46,961 nt of DNA from Deltaproteobacteria bacterium (GTDB taxonomy: Bacteria > Myxococcota > B64-G9), in contig JAFGRB010000222.1 in assembly GCA_016935365.1 (NCBI GenBank), positions 1 to 46,961 on the forward strand, written 5' to 3'. How positions within the stretch are numbered: position 1 is the stretch's first letter; every line of letters begins with the position of its first letter. A program made the position numbers and the translations under genes. The notes below the pieces were generated by a model. It was not told the origin of the DNA. It did no database searches and saw only the letters and a program-made list of their open reading frames with translations. Of this stretch, positions 33,187 to 41,334 are shown piece by piece.

Positions 33187-35706
33187 TCAGTACAAGCGAT
33201 CCACTTTGAAAAACTGTCCCGACTCGACCATGTCGGCCGCCGGAACGAAGTCCTTGGGCTTCTCATCCCAGCGAAAGGCCTCCAGGACGGAGCCGGGCGT
33301 ACCGGGCCTGGCGCGTAGGCCCGACAGAGGATCGATCCGCACGAAAGTGATGCCCGCCGGGACCTCGAAGTCCTCCTGGGGGCGCTCCGCCAGGGCCCTC
33401 TCCATGAAATCGATCCAGATGGGCAGGGCTGCCCGCGAGCCGTTCTCACCCCGTCCCAGCGGGTCCTTGGGCTCGTCGTTGCCCGCCCAGACGCCCGTGA
33501 CGACATCGTGGGTGAAACCCACGAACCAGGCATCGGCCGAGTCGTTGGTCGTACCCGTCTTGCCGGCGACCGGCTTGCCCAGCGCTCTCGCCTGGGCGGC
33601 CGTACCTCGCGAGGCCACCCCCATGAGCAGGTGGGTCAGAATGTAGTTGTCCTCGACGGGCAGCAAGCGAGGCCGGGGGCGCACGAGACGGTCGTAGGCG
33701 CGGTCGAGCTTGTCATCCCAGGCTTGCCACGGATCGGCGTGCGAGCTGCGATCGAGCAGCACGCGACCGAAACGGTCGGTGACTTTCTTGATGAAGTGCA
33801 GCTCGGGCTTGACCCCGCCCATGTTGAAGACCGAGTAGACTCCGACCAGGTCCCAGGGCTTGACGCAGGACGAGCCCAGCGCGAGCCCCAGCTCCTCGCG
33901 AAGCGGTGTCGAGATACCCAGCTTGTGTGCCCACTCGATAGCCTCGGGGATGCCGACGGCGTCCATCACCTTGATTGAGGGGACGTTCATCGAGTTGACC
34001 AGGGCGGTGTGCACCGTCACCTTGCCCTGGAAGTCCGAGTCGTAGTTCTCCGGCTTCCAGCGGTTCTGGTTCTCGGGGTCGTCGTAGACCACGGCCGAGT
34101 CGATGATCACCGTGGCGGGGTTGTATTCCTTCTCCTTGATGGCCAGGGAGTAGTGGATCGGCTTGAAGGCGCTGCCCGGCTGGCGGCAGGCCTGCAACAC
34201 GCGGTTGAACTCGCTGTCCGCGAAGTTGTAACCGCCGATGATGGCCTTGACGTAGCCGAGCCGCGGCTCCACCGACAGCAAGGCACCCTGGACCGCCGGG
34301 ATCTGGTCCAGCTTGACCACCAGCGCGTCGGGCTCCTTTTCGGGATCCGGCAGCAGCTTGGCCAGGCCCGGGTGCTCTCCATCCATGAGCGCCGCGGGCT
34401 TGACCCGCTGGACGAGGATCACGTCTCCCGGATCGAGCACCTTGCGCACGTCGGTGACCCGGGCCGAGGACGACTTGTAGTGGACGGTCGGGTCCGGCTT
34501 GCGGGCCCAGCGCATGCCCATGACCGGAAGCAGCGCCCGGCGGTGGCCGATGGCCACCCGGGCCAGGCTCTCCTCCACCTCCTCGACCAGGGCCAGCACC
34601 GGCCGGTCGTCCGGAATCTCTTCGCCCAACTGGGCCTGGAGCTTGTCCAGGAACTCCTTGCGCTTGTCCAGCTCGTCGATCCGGATCAGCGGTCCACGGT
34701 ATCCCTGGCGATGATCGAGCCGCCTCAGCCCCTTGTTGGACGCGATCTGTGCGGCGAGCTGCCAGTCCAGATCGACGCCGGTCTCGACGGTGAGCCCGCC
34801 CTCGTAGACCCCCTCCGTCCCGTACTTCTGCTGGAGCTGGCGGCGCACCTCTTCGGTGAAGTACGGCGCCCGGCTCCGGAAGAGATCCGGGATGGGGTGA
34901 GCCTCGAGCGGTGCCATGCGGGCGCGCTCGGCGGACTCGGGGCTCGCGTAGCCCACCGCCTGCATCCGGTCCAGGACGTAGGAGCGCCGTTCGAGCGCCT
35001 CCTTGGGCCGCTCGACCGGATCGTAGTCCGAAGGCGCCTGGGGCAGGCCGGCGATGGTGGCCATCTCTGCAGTGTCCAAGTCCCAGACATTCTTGTGGAA
35101 GTAGTTCCGGGCCGCCGCCTGGACGCCGTAGGATCCGTGCCCCAGGTAGATCTGGTTGAGGTAGAGGTAGAGGATGTCCTCCTTGCCGAACTTGCTCTCC
35201 AGCCTCCGGGCCAGGATGGCTTCCTTGAACTTGCGCGTGAAGGTCTTCTCGCGGCCGATGAAGCTCTTGGCCACCTGCTGCGTGATGGTCGAGCCGCCCT
35301 GGACGATCCGTCCGGCCTTGACGTTCTTGATCGCCGCCCGCAGGATGCCCATCGGGTCGATGCCGCCGTGGTTGAAGAAGTTGTCGTCCTCGGAGGCGAT
35401 GAAGGCCTGCACCAGCTCCTGGGGAATCTCGGCCGCCGGCACCACGTCGCGCCGCTCGACAGCGAACTCGGCCAGCAGGATCCGCCCCTGGGAGTATACC
35501 CGGGTGGTCAGGGGTGGGGTGTACTGGGAGAGGTCGGGCAGCGGGGGCACACTATCGGCCACCGCCAGGTAGATGACATACACGCCCGCCGTCGCACCCG
35601 CAGCCCAGAAGACCAGGCAGCTCAGCATCCAGGCCAGCACGCGCACGAGCAAGGAGCGGCGGCGCCTCGGGTTGGCCGGGATGAGAGCATTGGGCTTGCG
35701 GGTCAA
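33187..35706 (-). CDS. Penicillin-binding protein 1A (bifunctional transglycosylase/transpeptidase)
   Basis: 839 residues from TTG 35706, with GGAGG (35715-35719) 8 nt upstream; no family sequence lies before it. There is a short cytoplasmic tail, a membrane anchor (about 20-48), then the GT51 transglycosylase with catalytic E106-DDNFFNH and GGSTITQQVAKS (137-148), and a transpeptidase with S512-AF-K515, S572-M-N574 and K716-TG. All catalytic residues are present. It polymerises and crosslinks peptidoglycan in the periplasm. A region of ~100 residues between the two active domains fits the OB-fold seen in PBP1A. It is transcribed divergently from the sugar transporter operon and upstream of the FHA gene. 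Confidence 0.92.
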   Translation of the reverse strand: MTRKPNALIPANPRRRRSLLVRVLAWMLSCLVFWAAGATAGVYVIYLAVADSVPPLPDLSQYTPPLTTRVYSQGRILLAEFAVERRDVVPAAEIPQELVQAFIASEDDNFFNHGGIDPMGILRAAIKNVKAGRIVQGGSTITQQVAKSFIGREKTFTRKFKEAILARRLESKFGKEDILYLYLNQIYLGHGSYGVQAAARNYFHKNVWDLDTAEMATIAGLPQAPSDYDPVERPKEALERRSYVLDRMQAVGYASPESAERARMAPLEAHPIPDLFRSRAPYFTEEVRRQLQQKYGTEGVYEGGLTVETGVDLDWQLAAQIASNKGLRRLDHRQGYRGPLIRIDELDKRKEFLDKLQAQLGEEIPDDRPVLALVEEVEESLARVAIGHRRALLPVMGMRWARKPDPTVHYKSSSARVTDVRKVLDPGDVILVQRVKPAALMDGEHPGLAKLLPDPEKEPDALVVKLDQIPAVQGALLSVEPRLGYVKAIIGGYNFADSEFNRVLQACRQPGSAFKPIHYSLAIKEKEYNPATVIIDSAVVYDDPENQNRWKPENYDSDFQGKVTVHTALVNSMNVPSIKVMDAVGIPEAIEWAHKLGISTPLREELGLALGSSCVKPWDLVGVYSVFNMGGVKPELHFIKKVTDRFGRVLLDRSSHADPWQAWDDKLDRAYDRLVRPRPRLLPVEDNYILTHLLMGVASRGTAAQARALGKPVAGKTGTTNDSADAWFVGFTHDVVTGVWAGNDEPKDPLGRGENGSRAALPIWIDFMERALAERPQEDFEVPAGITFVRIDPLSGLRARPGTPGSVLEAFRWDEKPKDFVPAADMVESGQFFKVDRLY

Positions 35707-35731
35707 GAGATGCGCCTCCGTTGAACGCAAA

Positions 35732-35760
35732 AGTCTATTTGTTTCGACGTTCCAAGTCAA
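35732..35760 (-). promoter_or_regulatory. Promoter of the PBP1A/FHA operon
   Basis: Minus strand: TTGACT (35755-35760), 17-nt spacer, TAGACT (35732-35737), 26 bp before the TTG start at 35706. Confidence 0.65.
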
Positions 35761-35828
35761 CCTCCAGGTCTTCTCGGCATGCGATCCAATCCGGTCCAGC
35801 TCGATGCCGATCCCGTCGGACATGCGGA

Positions 35829-35857
35829 TTGAAAAGCCTTTTCGGCTGGTGTAGGCT
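35829..35857 (+). promoter_or_regulatory. Promoter of the sugar ABC transporter operon
   Basis: TTGAAA (35829-35834), 17-nt spacer, TAGGCT (35852-35857), just before the GTG at 35866. The leader would be very short. No clear operator palindrome was found, so regulation is unknown. Confidence 0.5.
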
Positions 35858-35865
35858 CCTGCGAC

Positions 35866-36771
35866 GTGGACGGGCGCGTCACAGGCTTGCTGGCCATATG
35901 GCTCGGCGTGGGATGGCTCTCCGCCTGCGCACACGGGCCAGGAGCCCTGGTCGTGCTGGCCGATCCGCGCGGCGACGACAACGGGCCGGGATCCTACCGC
36001 TACCCGGATCACCCCGCCTTCCGGGCCGGCTCGTTCGATCTCGAGCAGGTGAGCCTGGCGCGCGACGGCGACGACTGGTTGCTGGAGGTCCAGATGGCAG
36101 GCGCCATCGAACGCGCGCCGGTCTTCGTCTCCCGCGACGACCGCCGCGAGCTGCACCTACAGACCGTGGACCTCTACTTCCGGCTCGATGGCGCGGGAGC
36201 CAGCCGCAGCGAGTCCCTTCCCGGCCGGGAGGTGCGCATCGAGCCAGGCTGGCAAAGGGCGGTCGTGCTCTCGCCCGTGCCGCGGCTGCTGCGCCGCGAT
36301 CTGGAGCGCGGCGGTGCGCTGGAGGATGTCTTCGTGCCGCTCGGCTTGCGGCTCTCGGGCCGCAAGCTCAAGGCGCGCGTGCCTGTCACCTTCCTGGGCA
36401 GTGCGCTCCCCACCGCGCTCGCCGTGCTGGTCAGCGGCACGCGTTTCAGCTCGTCGTTCGAGGTGGTGGGCGGCAAGGCCCGCACCCAGGGCCTTACCAT
36501 GCCGGTGGCCGCCGCGAGCGCCGAGTGCCGGCTGGATGACGCGGACGAGGCGCTGGGCTGTCGTTTCCACGGCTGTGCGCCCTGCGAGGGCCACCCCCAG
36601 GTCATCGACATCCTGGCCCCGGCCGGCTCGCAGCAGCGCGCCCTGTCGAGCTACGCACCGGGCAGACCGGCCCGGGTAACGATGATGCCGGTCGCCTCCG
36701 CCGAGGCGGCCGACCACGAGGTCGACCATGGCAGAAGTCGTGCTGAAGGGGATCACCAAGCGCTTCGGTGA
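35866..36771 (+). CDS. Lipoprotein with glucodextranase C-terminal (DOMON-like) domain
   Basis: 301 residues. The signal peptide ends LSAC (Cys21), a classic lipobox. The mature N-terminus ADPRGDDNGPGSYRYPDHPAF and LQTVDLYFRLDG match the beta-sandwich 'glucodextran_C' domain (Pfam PF09985), which is structurally DOMON-like and often attached to amylases and pullulanases. DOMON-type domains bind sugars or haem. The GTG start has no good ribosome-binding site. The gene overlaps the malK-type gene by 44 bp in another frame, so it is the first gene of the transporter operon. It may hand sugar to the transporter or, given the cytochrome-like MalG, take part in electron transfer; both are inference. 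Confidence 0.72.
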   Translation: MDGRVTGLLAIWLGVGWLSACAHGPGALVVLADPRGDDNGPGSYRYPDHPAFRAGSFDLEQVSLARDGDDWLLEVQMAGAIERAPVFVSRDDRRELHLQTVDLYFRLDGAGASRSESLPGREVRIEPGWQRAVVLSPVPRLLRRDLERGGALEDVFVPLGLRLSGRKLKARVPVTFLGSALPTALAVLVSGTRFSSSFEVVGGKARTQGLTMPVAAASAECRLDDADEALGCRFHGCAPCEGHPQVIDILAPAGSQQRALSSYAPGRPARVTMMPVASAEAADHEVDHGRSRAEGDHQALR

Positions 36772-37816
36772 GGTCGTGGCGGTCCGGGGCGTCGACCTGC
36801 AGATCGATGACGGCGAGCTGCTGGTCCTCGTCGGTCCGTCGGGCTGCGGCAAGAGCACAACCTTGCGCATGGTGGCCGGGCTGGAAGCCATCTCGGATGG
36901 GGAGCTCTCGATCGACGGCAAGCGCGTCAACGACACCCCGCCCAAGGACCGCGACATCGCCATGGTCTTCCAGTCCTATGCCCTCTACCCGCACATGAAC
37001 GTGCGCGACAACATGAGCTTCGGCCTGAAGATGCGCGGCATGAAGCGGGCGGAGATCGACGCCCGGGTCGAGGAGGCAGCCCAAGTCCTCGGGCTCGCCG
37101 ACCTGCTCGCGCGCAAGCCCAAGGAGCTGTCGGGCGGGCAGCGCCAGCGGGTGGCCATGGGGCGGGCGATCGTGCGCAAGCCCAAGGTCTTTCTCTTCGA
37201 CGAGCCGCTCAGCAACCTGGATGCGAAGCTGCGCGTCCAGATGCGGGCCGAGATCGCCAAGCTCCACCGGCGCATCGCGACGACCATCATCTACGTCACC
37301 CATGACCAGATCGAGGCCATGACGCTGGCGGATCGCATCGTGATCATGGACGGCGGCGTCGTCCAGCAGGTGGGCACGCCGCTGGAGGTCTACGAGCACC
37401 CGACGAACCGTTTCGTGGGAGGCTTCATCGGCAGCCCGGCCATGAACTTCATCCCCTGCGAGCTGGCCGAGGGGCCGGCCTTGCACGCAGAAGGCTTCGA
37501 GCTTCGCCTGCCCGAGATCCATCATCGCGCCGTCGAGGGCCGGAGCGGAAAGGTCGAGCTTGGCTTGCGGCCCGATCATCTGCGGGTCGTGCTGCACGGA
37601 GAGAAGCCGGGCTCCGCGGCGCGGCTGCCCGGCCGGGTGGACGTGAAGGAGCCGATGGGCTCGGAGACCTTCGTGTACGTCACCTGCGGCGGTCGGACCC
37701 TGACCGTGCGCGAGCAAGCCCACAGCCCGATCAAGGTGGGCGACGGGGTGGACGTGGTCAGCGACATGCGCCGGGCCCACCTCTTCGACGCCCAGAGCGG
37801 CGCGGCCATCTTCTGA
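36728..37816 (+). CDS. malK: Sugar ABC transporter ATP-binding protein (MalK/UgpC/MsmX type)
   Basis: 362 residues. Walker A GPSGCGKST, Q-loop MVFQSYALYPH, signature LSGGQRQR, Walker B VFLFDEPLSNLD and H-loop VTHD are complete. The C-terminal ~120 residues are the OB-type regulatory domain of MalK-family ATPases (ELGLRPDHL). Its partners are the MalEF fusion and MalG. Overlap with the upstream lipoprotein and a 20-bp gap to the next gene mark an operon. MalK-type proteins serve several sugars, so the name shows family, not proven substrate. Confidence 0.9.
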   Translation: MAEVVLKGITKRFGEVVAVRGVDLQIDDGELLVLVGPSGCGKSTTLRMVAGLEAISDGELSIDGKRVNDTPPKDRDIAMVFQSYALYPHMNVRDNMSFGLKMRGMKRAEIDARVEEAAQVLGLADLLARKPKELSGGQRQRVAMGRAIVRKPKVFLFDEPLSNLDAKLRVQMRAEIAKLHRRIATTIIYVTHDQIEAMTLADRIVIMDGGVVQQVGTPLEVYEHPTNRFVGGFIGSPAMNFIPCELAEGPALHAEGFELRLPEIHHRAVEGRSGKVELGLRPDHLRVVLHGEKPGSAARLPGRVDVKEPMGSETFVYVTCGGRTLTVREQAHSPIKVGDGVDVVSDMRRAHLFDAQSGAAIF

Positions 37817-37836
37817 TTGCGAGGCGAAGGCGCACG

Positions 37837-40110
37837 ATGCCCTCAGAGCGACACAGCCACGGCCTCCGACGGCTTGCAGTCCCGACATGGTTCGGCCTGG
37901 TCCTTCTGCTGACCATCGCACCCGGACCTGCTGCCGCGCAGCGGGTCGAGGTGGCTCTGTGGCACTCCTACCGTGCCCAGGAGCGCAGCGCGCTCGAGGA
38001 GACTGTCCGGCAGCTCAACACCGAGCTCGCCGGCTTGCGCGTCAAGGCGACCTTCGTGCCCTACGACGCCTTTCTGGACAAGGTCACCAACGCCATTCCC
38101 CACGGCCATGGTCCGGATATCTTCATCGCCGCCCACGACCGCATCGGCGGCTGGGCCGACTCGGGCCACATCGCGCCCCTCGACGGCTACATCTCGGACG
38201 ATGTCACCCGGCGCTTCTTCAAGAAGACGATCGACCCGCTGACCTACCGGCGCAAGGTCTACGGGCTGCCCACCGCGTTCAAGAGCGCGGCGCTGTTCTA
38301 CAACAAGGCCCTGATGGCCAACCCTCCCCGCGACACCGACGAGATGATCGCTGCCGCGCGCGGGTTCGTGGGCAAGACCCAGGCCGAGGGCCAGCCCATC
38401 TACGGCCTCGTCTGGCAGCACTCGGACCTGTACTTCCACGCGTGCTGGCTGTATGGCTTCCGGGGTCAGCTCTTCGACTCGGCCCGGAATCTGACACTCG
38501 ACCACCCTGGCAACATCGAGTCCTTCCGTTTCGTACACCGCTTGGTGAGCGAGCTGAAGCTCGCCCCCGAGGACGTGACGTCCATCAAGGTCACCTCGCT
38601 GTTCAACTCCGGCCGGGCGGCCATGGTGATCAACGGCCCCTGGTTCCGCGGCGAGATCGCGCCGGGTGTGGACTACGGCGTGGCGCTCTTGCCCGAGATC
38701 GGGGCCAGCGGCGTGCGCGCGCAGCCCTTCGTGGGCAGTGAGGCGTTTCTGCTCTCGGCCCGGAGCGCGCACCCCGAGCAGGCGTACGCCGCCATGGAGT
38801 GGTTGACGCGCGATGCCGCCGCCGAACGGCGCATGGTCGAGGGCTTCCAGCCGGTGGCCAACATGCGCTGCTACGATGCGCAGCAGGCCCGAAGCGACCC
38901 CGTCCTGATGGTCTTCCGCGAGCAGCTCAAGCACGCCGTGCCCATGCGCAACAGCCCCGAGATGCGCATGGTCTGGGTGCCCATGAACCACGCGCTGGTC
39001 AACACGGTCACGGGCCGGGCGACGCCCGAGCAGGCCCTGGCCGAGGCCCAGCTGCGCACCCGCATCCAGATCGAGGAGTTCCGCAAGGGCCAGGCGCTCA
39101 AGGAGGCCGGCTCCAACGAGGGCGAGCTCGCCCGGGCGGTGGGCTGGGGGATCGGCGGCGGCCTGCTCACCCTGCTCGGCTTCATCGCCGTGTTCTGGCG
39201 GCGGTTCAAGCGCATGATGGGCGAGGCGTGGCAGGAGAAGAGCGCCTACGCCTACATCTCGCCGGCCATGCTGGCCATCCTGCTGCTCGTCTTCGTGCCC
39301 TTCGTCGCCGGGCTGGGGCTGAGCCTCTTTCGCTACTACCAGGGCGAGTACTTCTACGTGGGCGGCAAGAACTTCGTCGACATCCTGGCATCCCGGGAGT
39401 ATGCGATCGACGACCCGTTCTCCTTCTACTACAAGCTCTTCATCACCATCGTCTGGACCGGCGCCAACGTCGTGCTGCACGTGGCCATGGGCCTCGGCCT
39501 GGCTCTGCTGCTGAAGAACCCGCTGCTGAAGCTCAAGGGGCTCTACCGGGTGCTGCTGATCATCCCCTGGGCGATCCCGAACTACATCACGGCCATCATC
39601 TGGCGCGGCATGTTCGACGCCGACGACGGGGTGATCAACCACATGCTCGGCATCGAGGGCTACTCCTGGTGGCAATCGACGCCCAGCGCTTTCGTCGCAA
39701 ACTTGATCACGAACTGCTGGCTCGGCTTTCCATTCATGATGGTGGTCGCCCTGGGGGCCCTGCAGTCCATCCCCAGGGATCTCTACGAGGCCGCCGACGT
39801 CGACGGCGCCAGCCGCTGGGGAAAGTTCAGGCACATCACGCTGCCGCTTCTCAAGCCGGCGCTCTTCCCGGCCATCATCCTGGGCACCATCTGGACTTTC
39901 AACATGTTCAACATCATCTATCTCGTCAGCCGCGGTGCGCCCAACGGCGGCACCGACATCCTGGTCATCGAGGCCTTCCGCTGGGCATTCGAGCGCGGCG
40001 ATCGCTATGGTTACGCGGCGGCTTACTCCACGCTCATCTTCGTCATCCTGTTCCTCTACACCCTCATGACCAACCGGATCACCAGGGCCACGGAAGGAGC
40101 GTTCGACTGA
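37837..40110 (+). CDS. Fused substrate-binding protein and permease (MalE-MalF type)
   Basis: 757 residues. A signal peptide (ends PAAAQ) leads a periplasmic MalE-like solute-binding domain (about 36-410: VEVALWHSYRAQER, IPHGHGPDIFIAAHD, AMVINGPWFRGE). A membrane helix near 430-450 starts the MalF-like permease, with AYAYISPAMLAILLLVF and the ATPase-contacting EAA loop EAADVDGASRWGKF. MalE and MalF are separate in enterobacteria; a MalE-MalF fusion is known from Bdellovibrio. The fusion fixes one binding domain per transporter. ATG start 20 bp after malK; the stop shares one base with the next start. Confidence 0.9.
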   Translation: MPSERHSHGLRRLAVPTWFGLVLLLTIAPGPAAAQRVEVALWHSYRAQERSALEETVRQLNTELAGLRVKATFVPYDAFLDKVTNAIPHGHGPDIFIAAHDRIGGWADSGHIAPLDGYISDDVTRRFFKKTIDPLTYRRKVYGLPTAFKSAALFYNKALMANPPRDTDEMIAAARGFVGKTQAEGQPIYGLVWQHSDLYFHACWLYGFRGQLFDSARNLTLDHPGNIESFRFVHRLVSELKLAPEDVTSIKVTSLFNSGRAAMVINGPWFRGEIAPGVDYGVALLPEIGASGVRAQPFVGSEAFLLSARSAHPEQAYAAMEWLTRDAAAERRMVEGFQPVANMRCYDAQQARSDPVLMVFREQLKHAVPMRNSPEMRMVWVPMNHALVNTVTGRATPEQALAEAQLRTRIQIEEFRKGQALKEAGSNEGELARAVGWGIGGGLLTLLGFIAVFWRRFKRMMGEAWQEKSAYAYISPAMLAILLLVFVPFVAGLGLSLFRYYQGEYFYVGGKNFVDILASREYAIDDPFSFYYKLFITIVWTGANVVLHVAMGLGLALLLKNPLLKLKGLYRVLLIIPWAIPNYITAIIWRGMFDADDGVINHMLGIEGYSWWQSTPSAFVANLITNCWLGFPFMMVVALGALQSIPRDLYEAADVDGASRWGKFRHITLPLLKPALFPAIILGTIWTFNMFNIIYLVSRGAPNGGTDILVIEAFRWAFERGDRYGYAAAYSTLIFVILFLYTLMTNRITRATEGAFD

Positions 40111-41303
40111 TGGAACGGTCCACCAAGACCGGGCGCGTGGTCACGCACGTCTTCCTGGCGATGTTTACCCTGGCCGTGCTCTTCCCGGTGGCCAAGGTCA
40201 TCCAGATCGCATTCCAGGACCAGCAGACCTTCGACATGAGCCTGGTGCCGCTGCCCGATGCAGACCGGCTCACCTGGAAGAACTTCAGCGATGTGGTGGG
40301 CAGCAGCAAGGTCGAAGGTTTGGGGCCGGCGCTGAGCGATGCGGACATCGAGCAGCTGGCCGCCTTCCTGGCATCGATCCCCCCGCCGCCCAAACCGGCG
40401 AGCGGGGACGAGGACGAGGAGGAGGAAGACGAGTGGGCGGTGCCGGAAGCGGCAGCAGCGAAGCTGCGCGAGAAGGGTTGCTTCGCCTGCCACATGCTGG
40501 GCGAGTTCGGGCGCGAGGGACTGGGAGGCGACTTGCGTTCGGTGGGCGCCAGGCGCACGAAGGCGGCGCTGCTCGCCTGGCTCGCCGAGCCCAGCAGGGA
40601 CAACGCGCGCGAGCTCATGATCCGCGACGAGCCCACCGGCGCCATGGAGCGCAAGGAGATCTGGCTCTTCGGACACCAGCTGGCCAACAGCGTCATCGTC
40701 TCGCTGATCACAACCCTGATCGGCATCTTCCTGGCCACCACGGCCGCCTATGCCTTCAGCCGCTTCCGTTTTCCAGGCCGCCGGGCCGGCCTGTTGAGCT
40801 TTCTGGTGATCCAGATGTTCCCGGGCACCATGATGATGATCCCGCTCTACATCCTTGTCGAGCGCCTCGGGCTGCTGGATCAGCTGCTGGGTCTGGTGCT
40901 GGTCTACTCCACGACCGCCATCCCTTTCTGCGTCTGGATGCTCAAGGGCTACTTCGATACGATCCCCAAAGAGCTGGAGGAGTCGGCCATCATCGACGGC
41001 GCCAGCCGGGTGCGGATCTTCTGGAGCATCATCTTGCCGCTGGCGCGTCCGGCCATCGCCGTGACGGCGCTGTTTTCCTTCATGACGGCCTGGAACGAGT
41101 TCATCCTGGCCGCCACGTTCATGAACGAGGAGACGTCCACGACGCTGCCGGTCATGCTGAACGGTTTCGTATCATCCACGACCGTGGAGTGGGGACACTT
41201 TGCCGCCGGGGCCATCCTTGTCTCGCTGCCCGTGGTGGCGCTATTCTTCCTGCTCCAGAGGCATCTGGTGGGCGGCCTGACGGCCGGCGGTGTCAAGGGC
41301 TAG
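40110..41303 (+). CDS. malG: MalG-type sugar permease with a cytochrome c-like domain inserted in the first periplasmic loop
   Basis: 397 residues; typical MalG is near 296. Residues 1-60 match the MalG N-terminus and first helix; from about 186 the MalG core resumes (ANSVIVSLITTLIGIFLATTAAYAFSRF), with the EAA loop (EESAIIDGASRVRIFW) and the C-terminus LVGGLTAGGVKG, nearly identical to E. coli MalG. Residues ~66-183 are extra: LSDADIEQLAAFLASI (75-90), an acidic Pro/Glu linker, then CFACH (124-128), a CxxCH haem-attachment motif, and a later Met (170 or 179) that could be the distal ligand. The loop is periplasmic in MalG, where cytochrome c maturation occurs, so covalent haem is possible. 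The reading frame is continuous. It overlaps the fusion gene by one base. Confidence 0.88.
   Translation: MERSTKTGRVVTHVFLAMFTLAVLFPVAKVIQIAFQDQQTFDMSLVPLPDADRLTWKNFSDVVGSSKVEGLGPALSDADIEQLAAFLASIPPPPKPASGDEDEEEEDEWAVPEAAAAKLREKGCFACHMLGEFGREGLGGDLRSVGARRTKAALLAWLAEPSRDNARELMIRDEPTGAMERKEIWLFGHQLANSVIVSLITTLIGIFLATTAAYAFSRFRFPGRRAGLLSFLVIQMFPGTMMMIPLYILVERLGLLDQLLGLVLVYSTTAIPFCVWMLKGYFDTIPKELEESAIIDGASRVRIFWSIILPLARPAIAVTALFSFMTAWNEFILAATFMNEETSTTLPVMLNGFVSSTTVEWGHFAAGAILVSLPVVALFFLLQRHLVGGLTAGGVKG
40332..40658 (+). other. Inserted cytochrome c-like segment of malG
   Basis: Part of the MalG gene. The haem motif CxxCH is encoded at 40479-40493. The helix LSDADIEQLAAFLASI (40332-40379) resembles the C-terminal helix of class I cytochromes c but precedes the CxxCH. 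A helix KLREKG leads into the CxxCH as in normal N-terminal helices, and WLAEPSRDNARELM could supply the Met loop. This order suggests circular permutation. Confidence 0.65.
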
Positions 41304-41334
41304 CCCGTCGCGGCTAGCGCTCGAAAGGTGAGAC

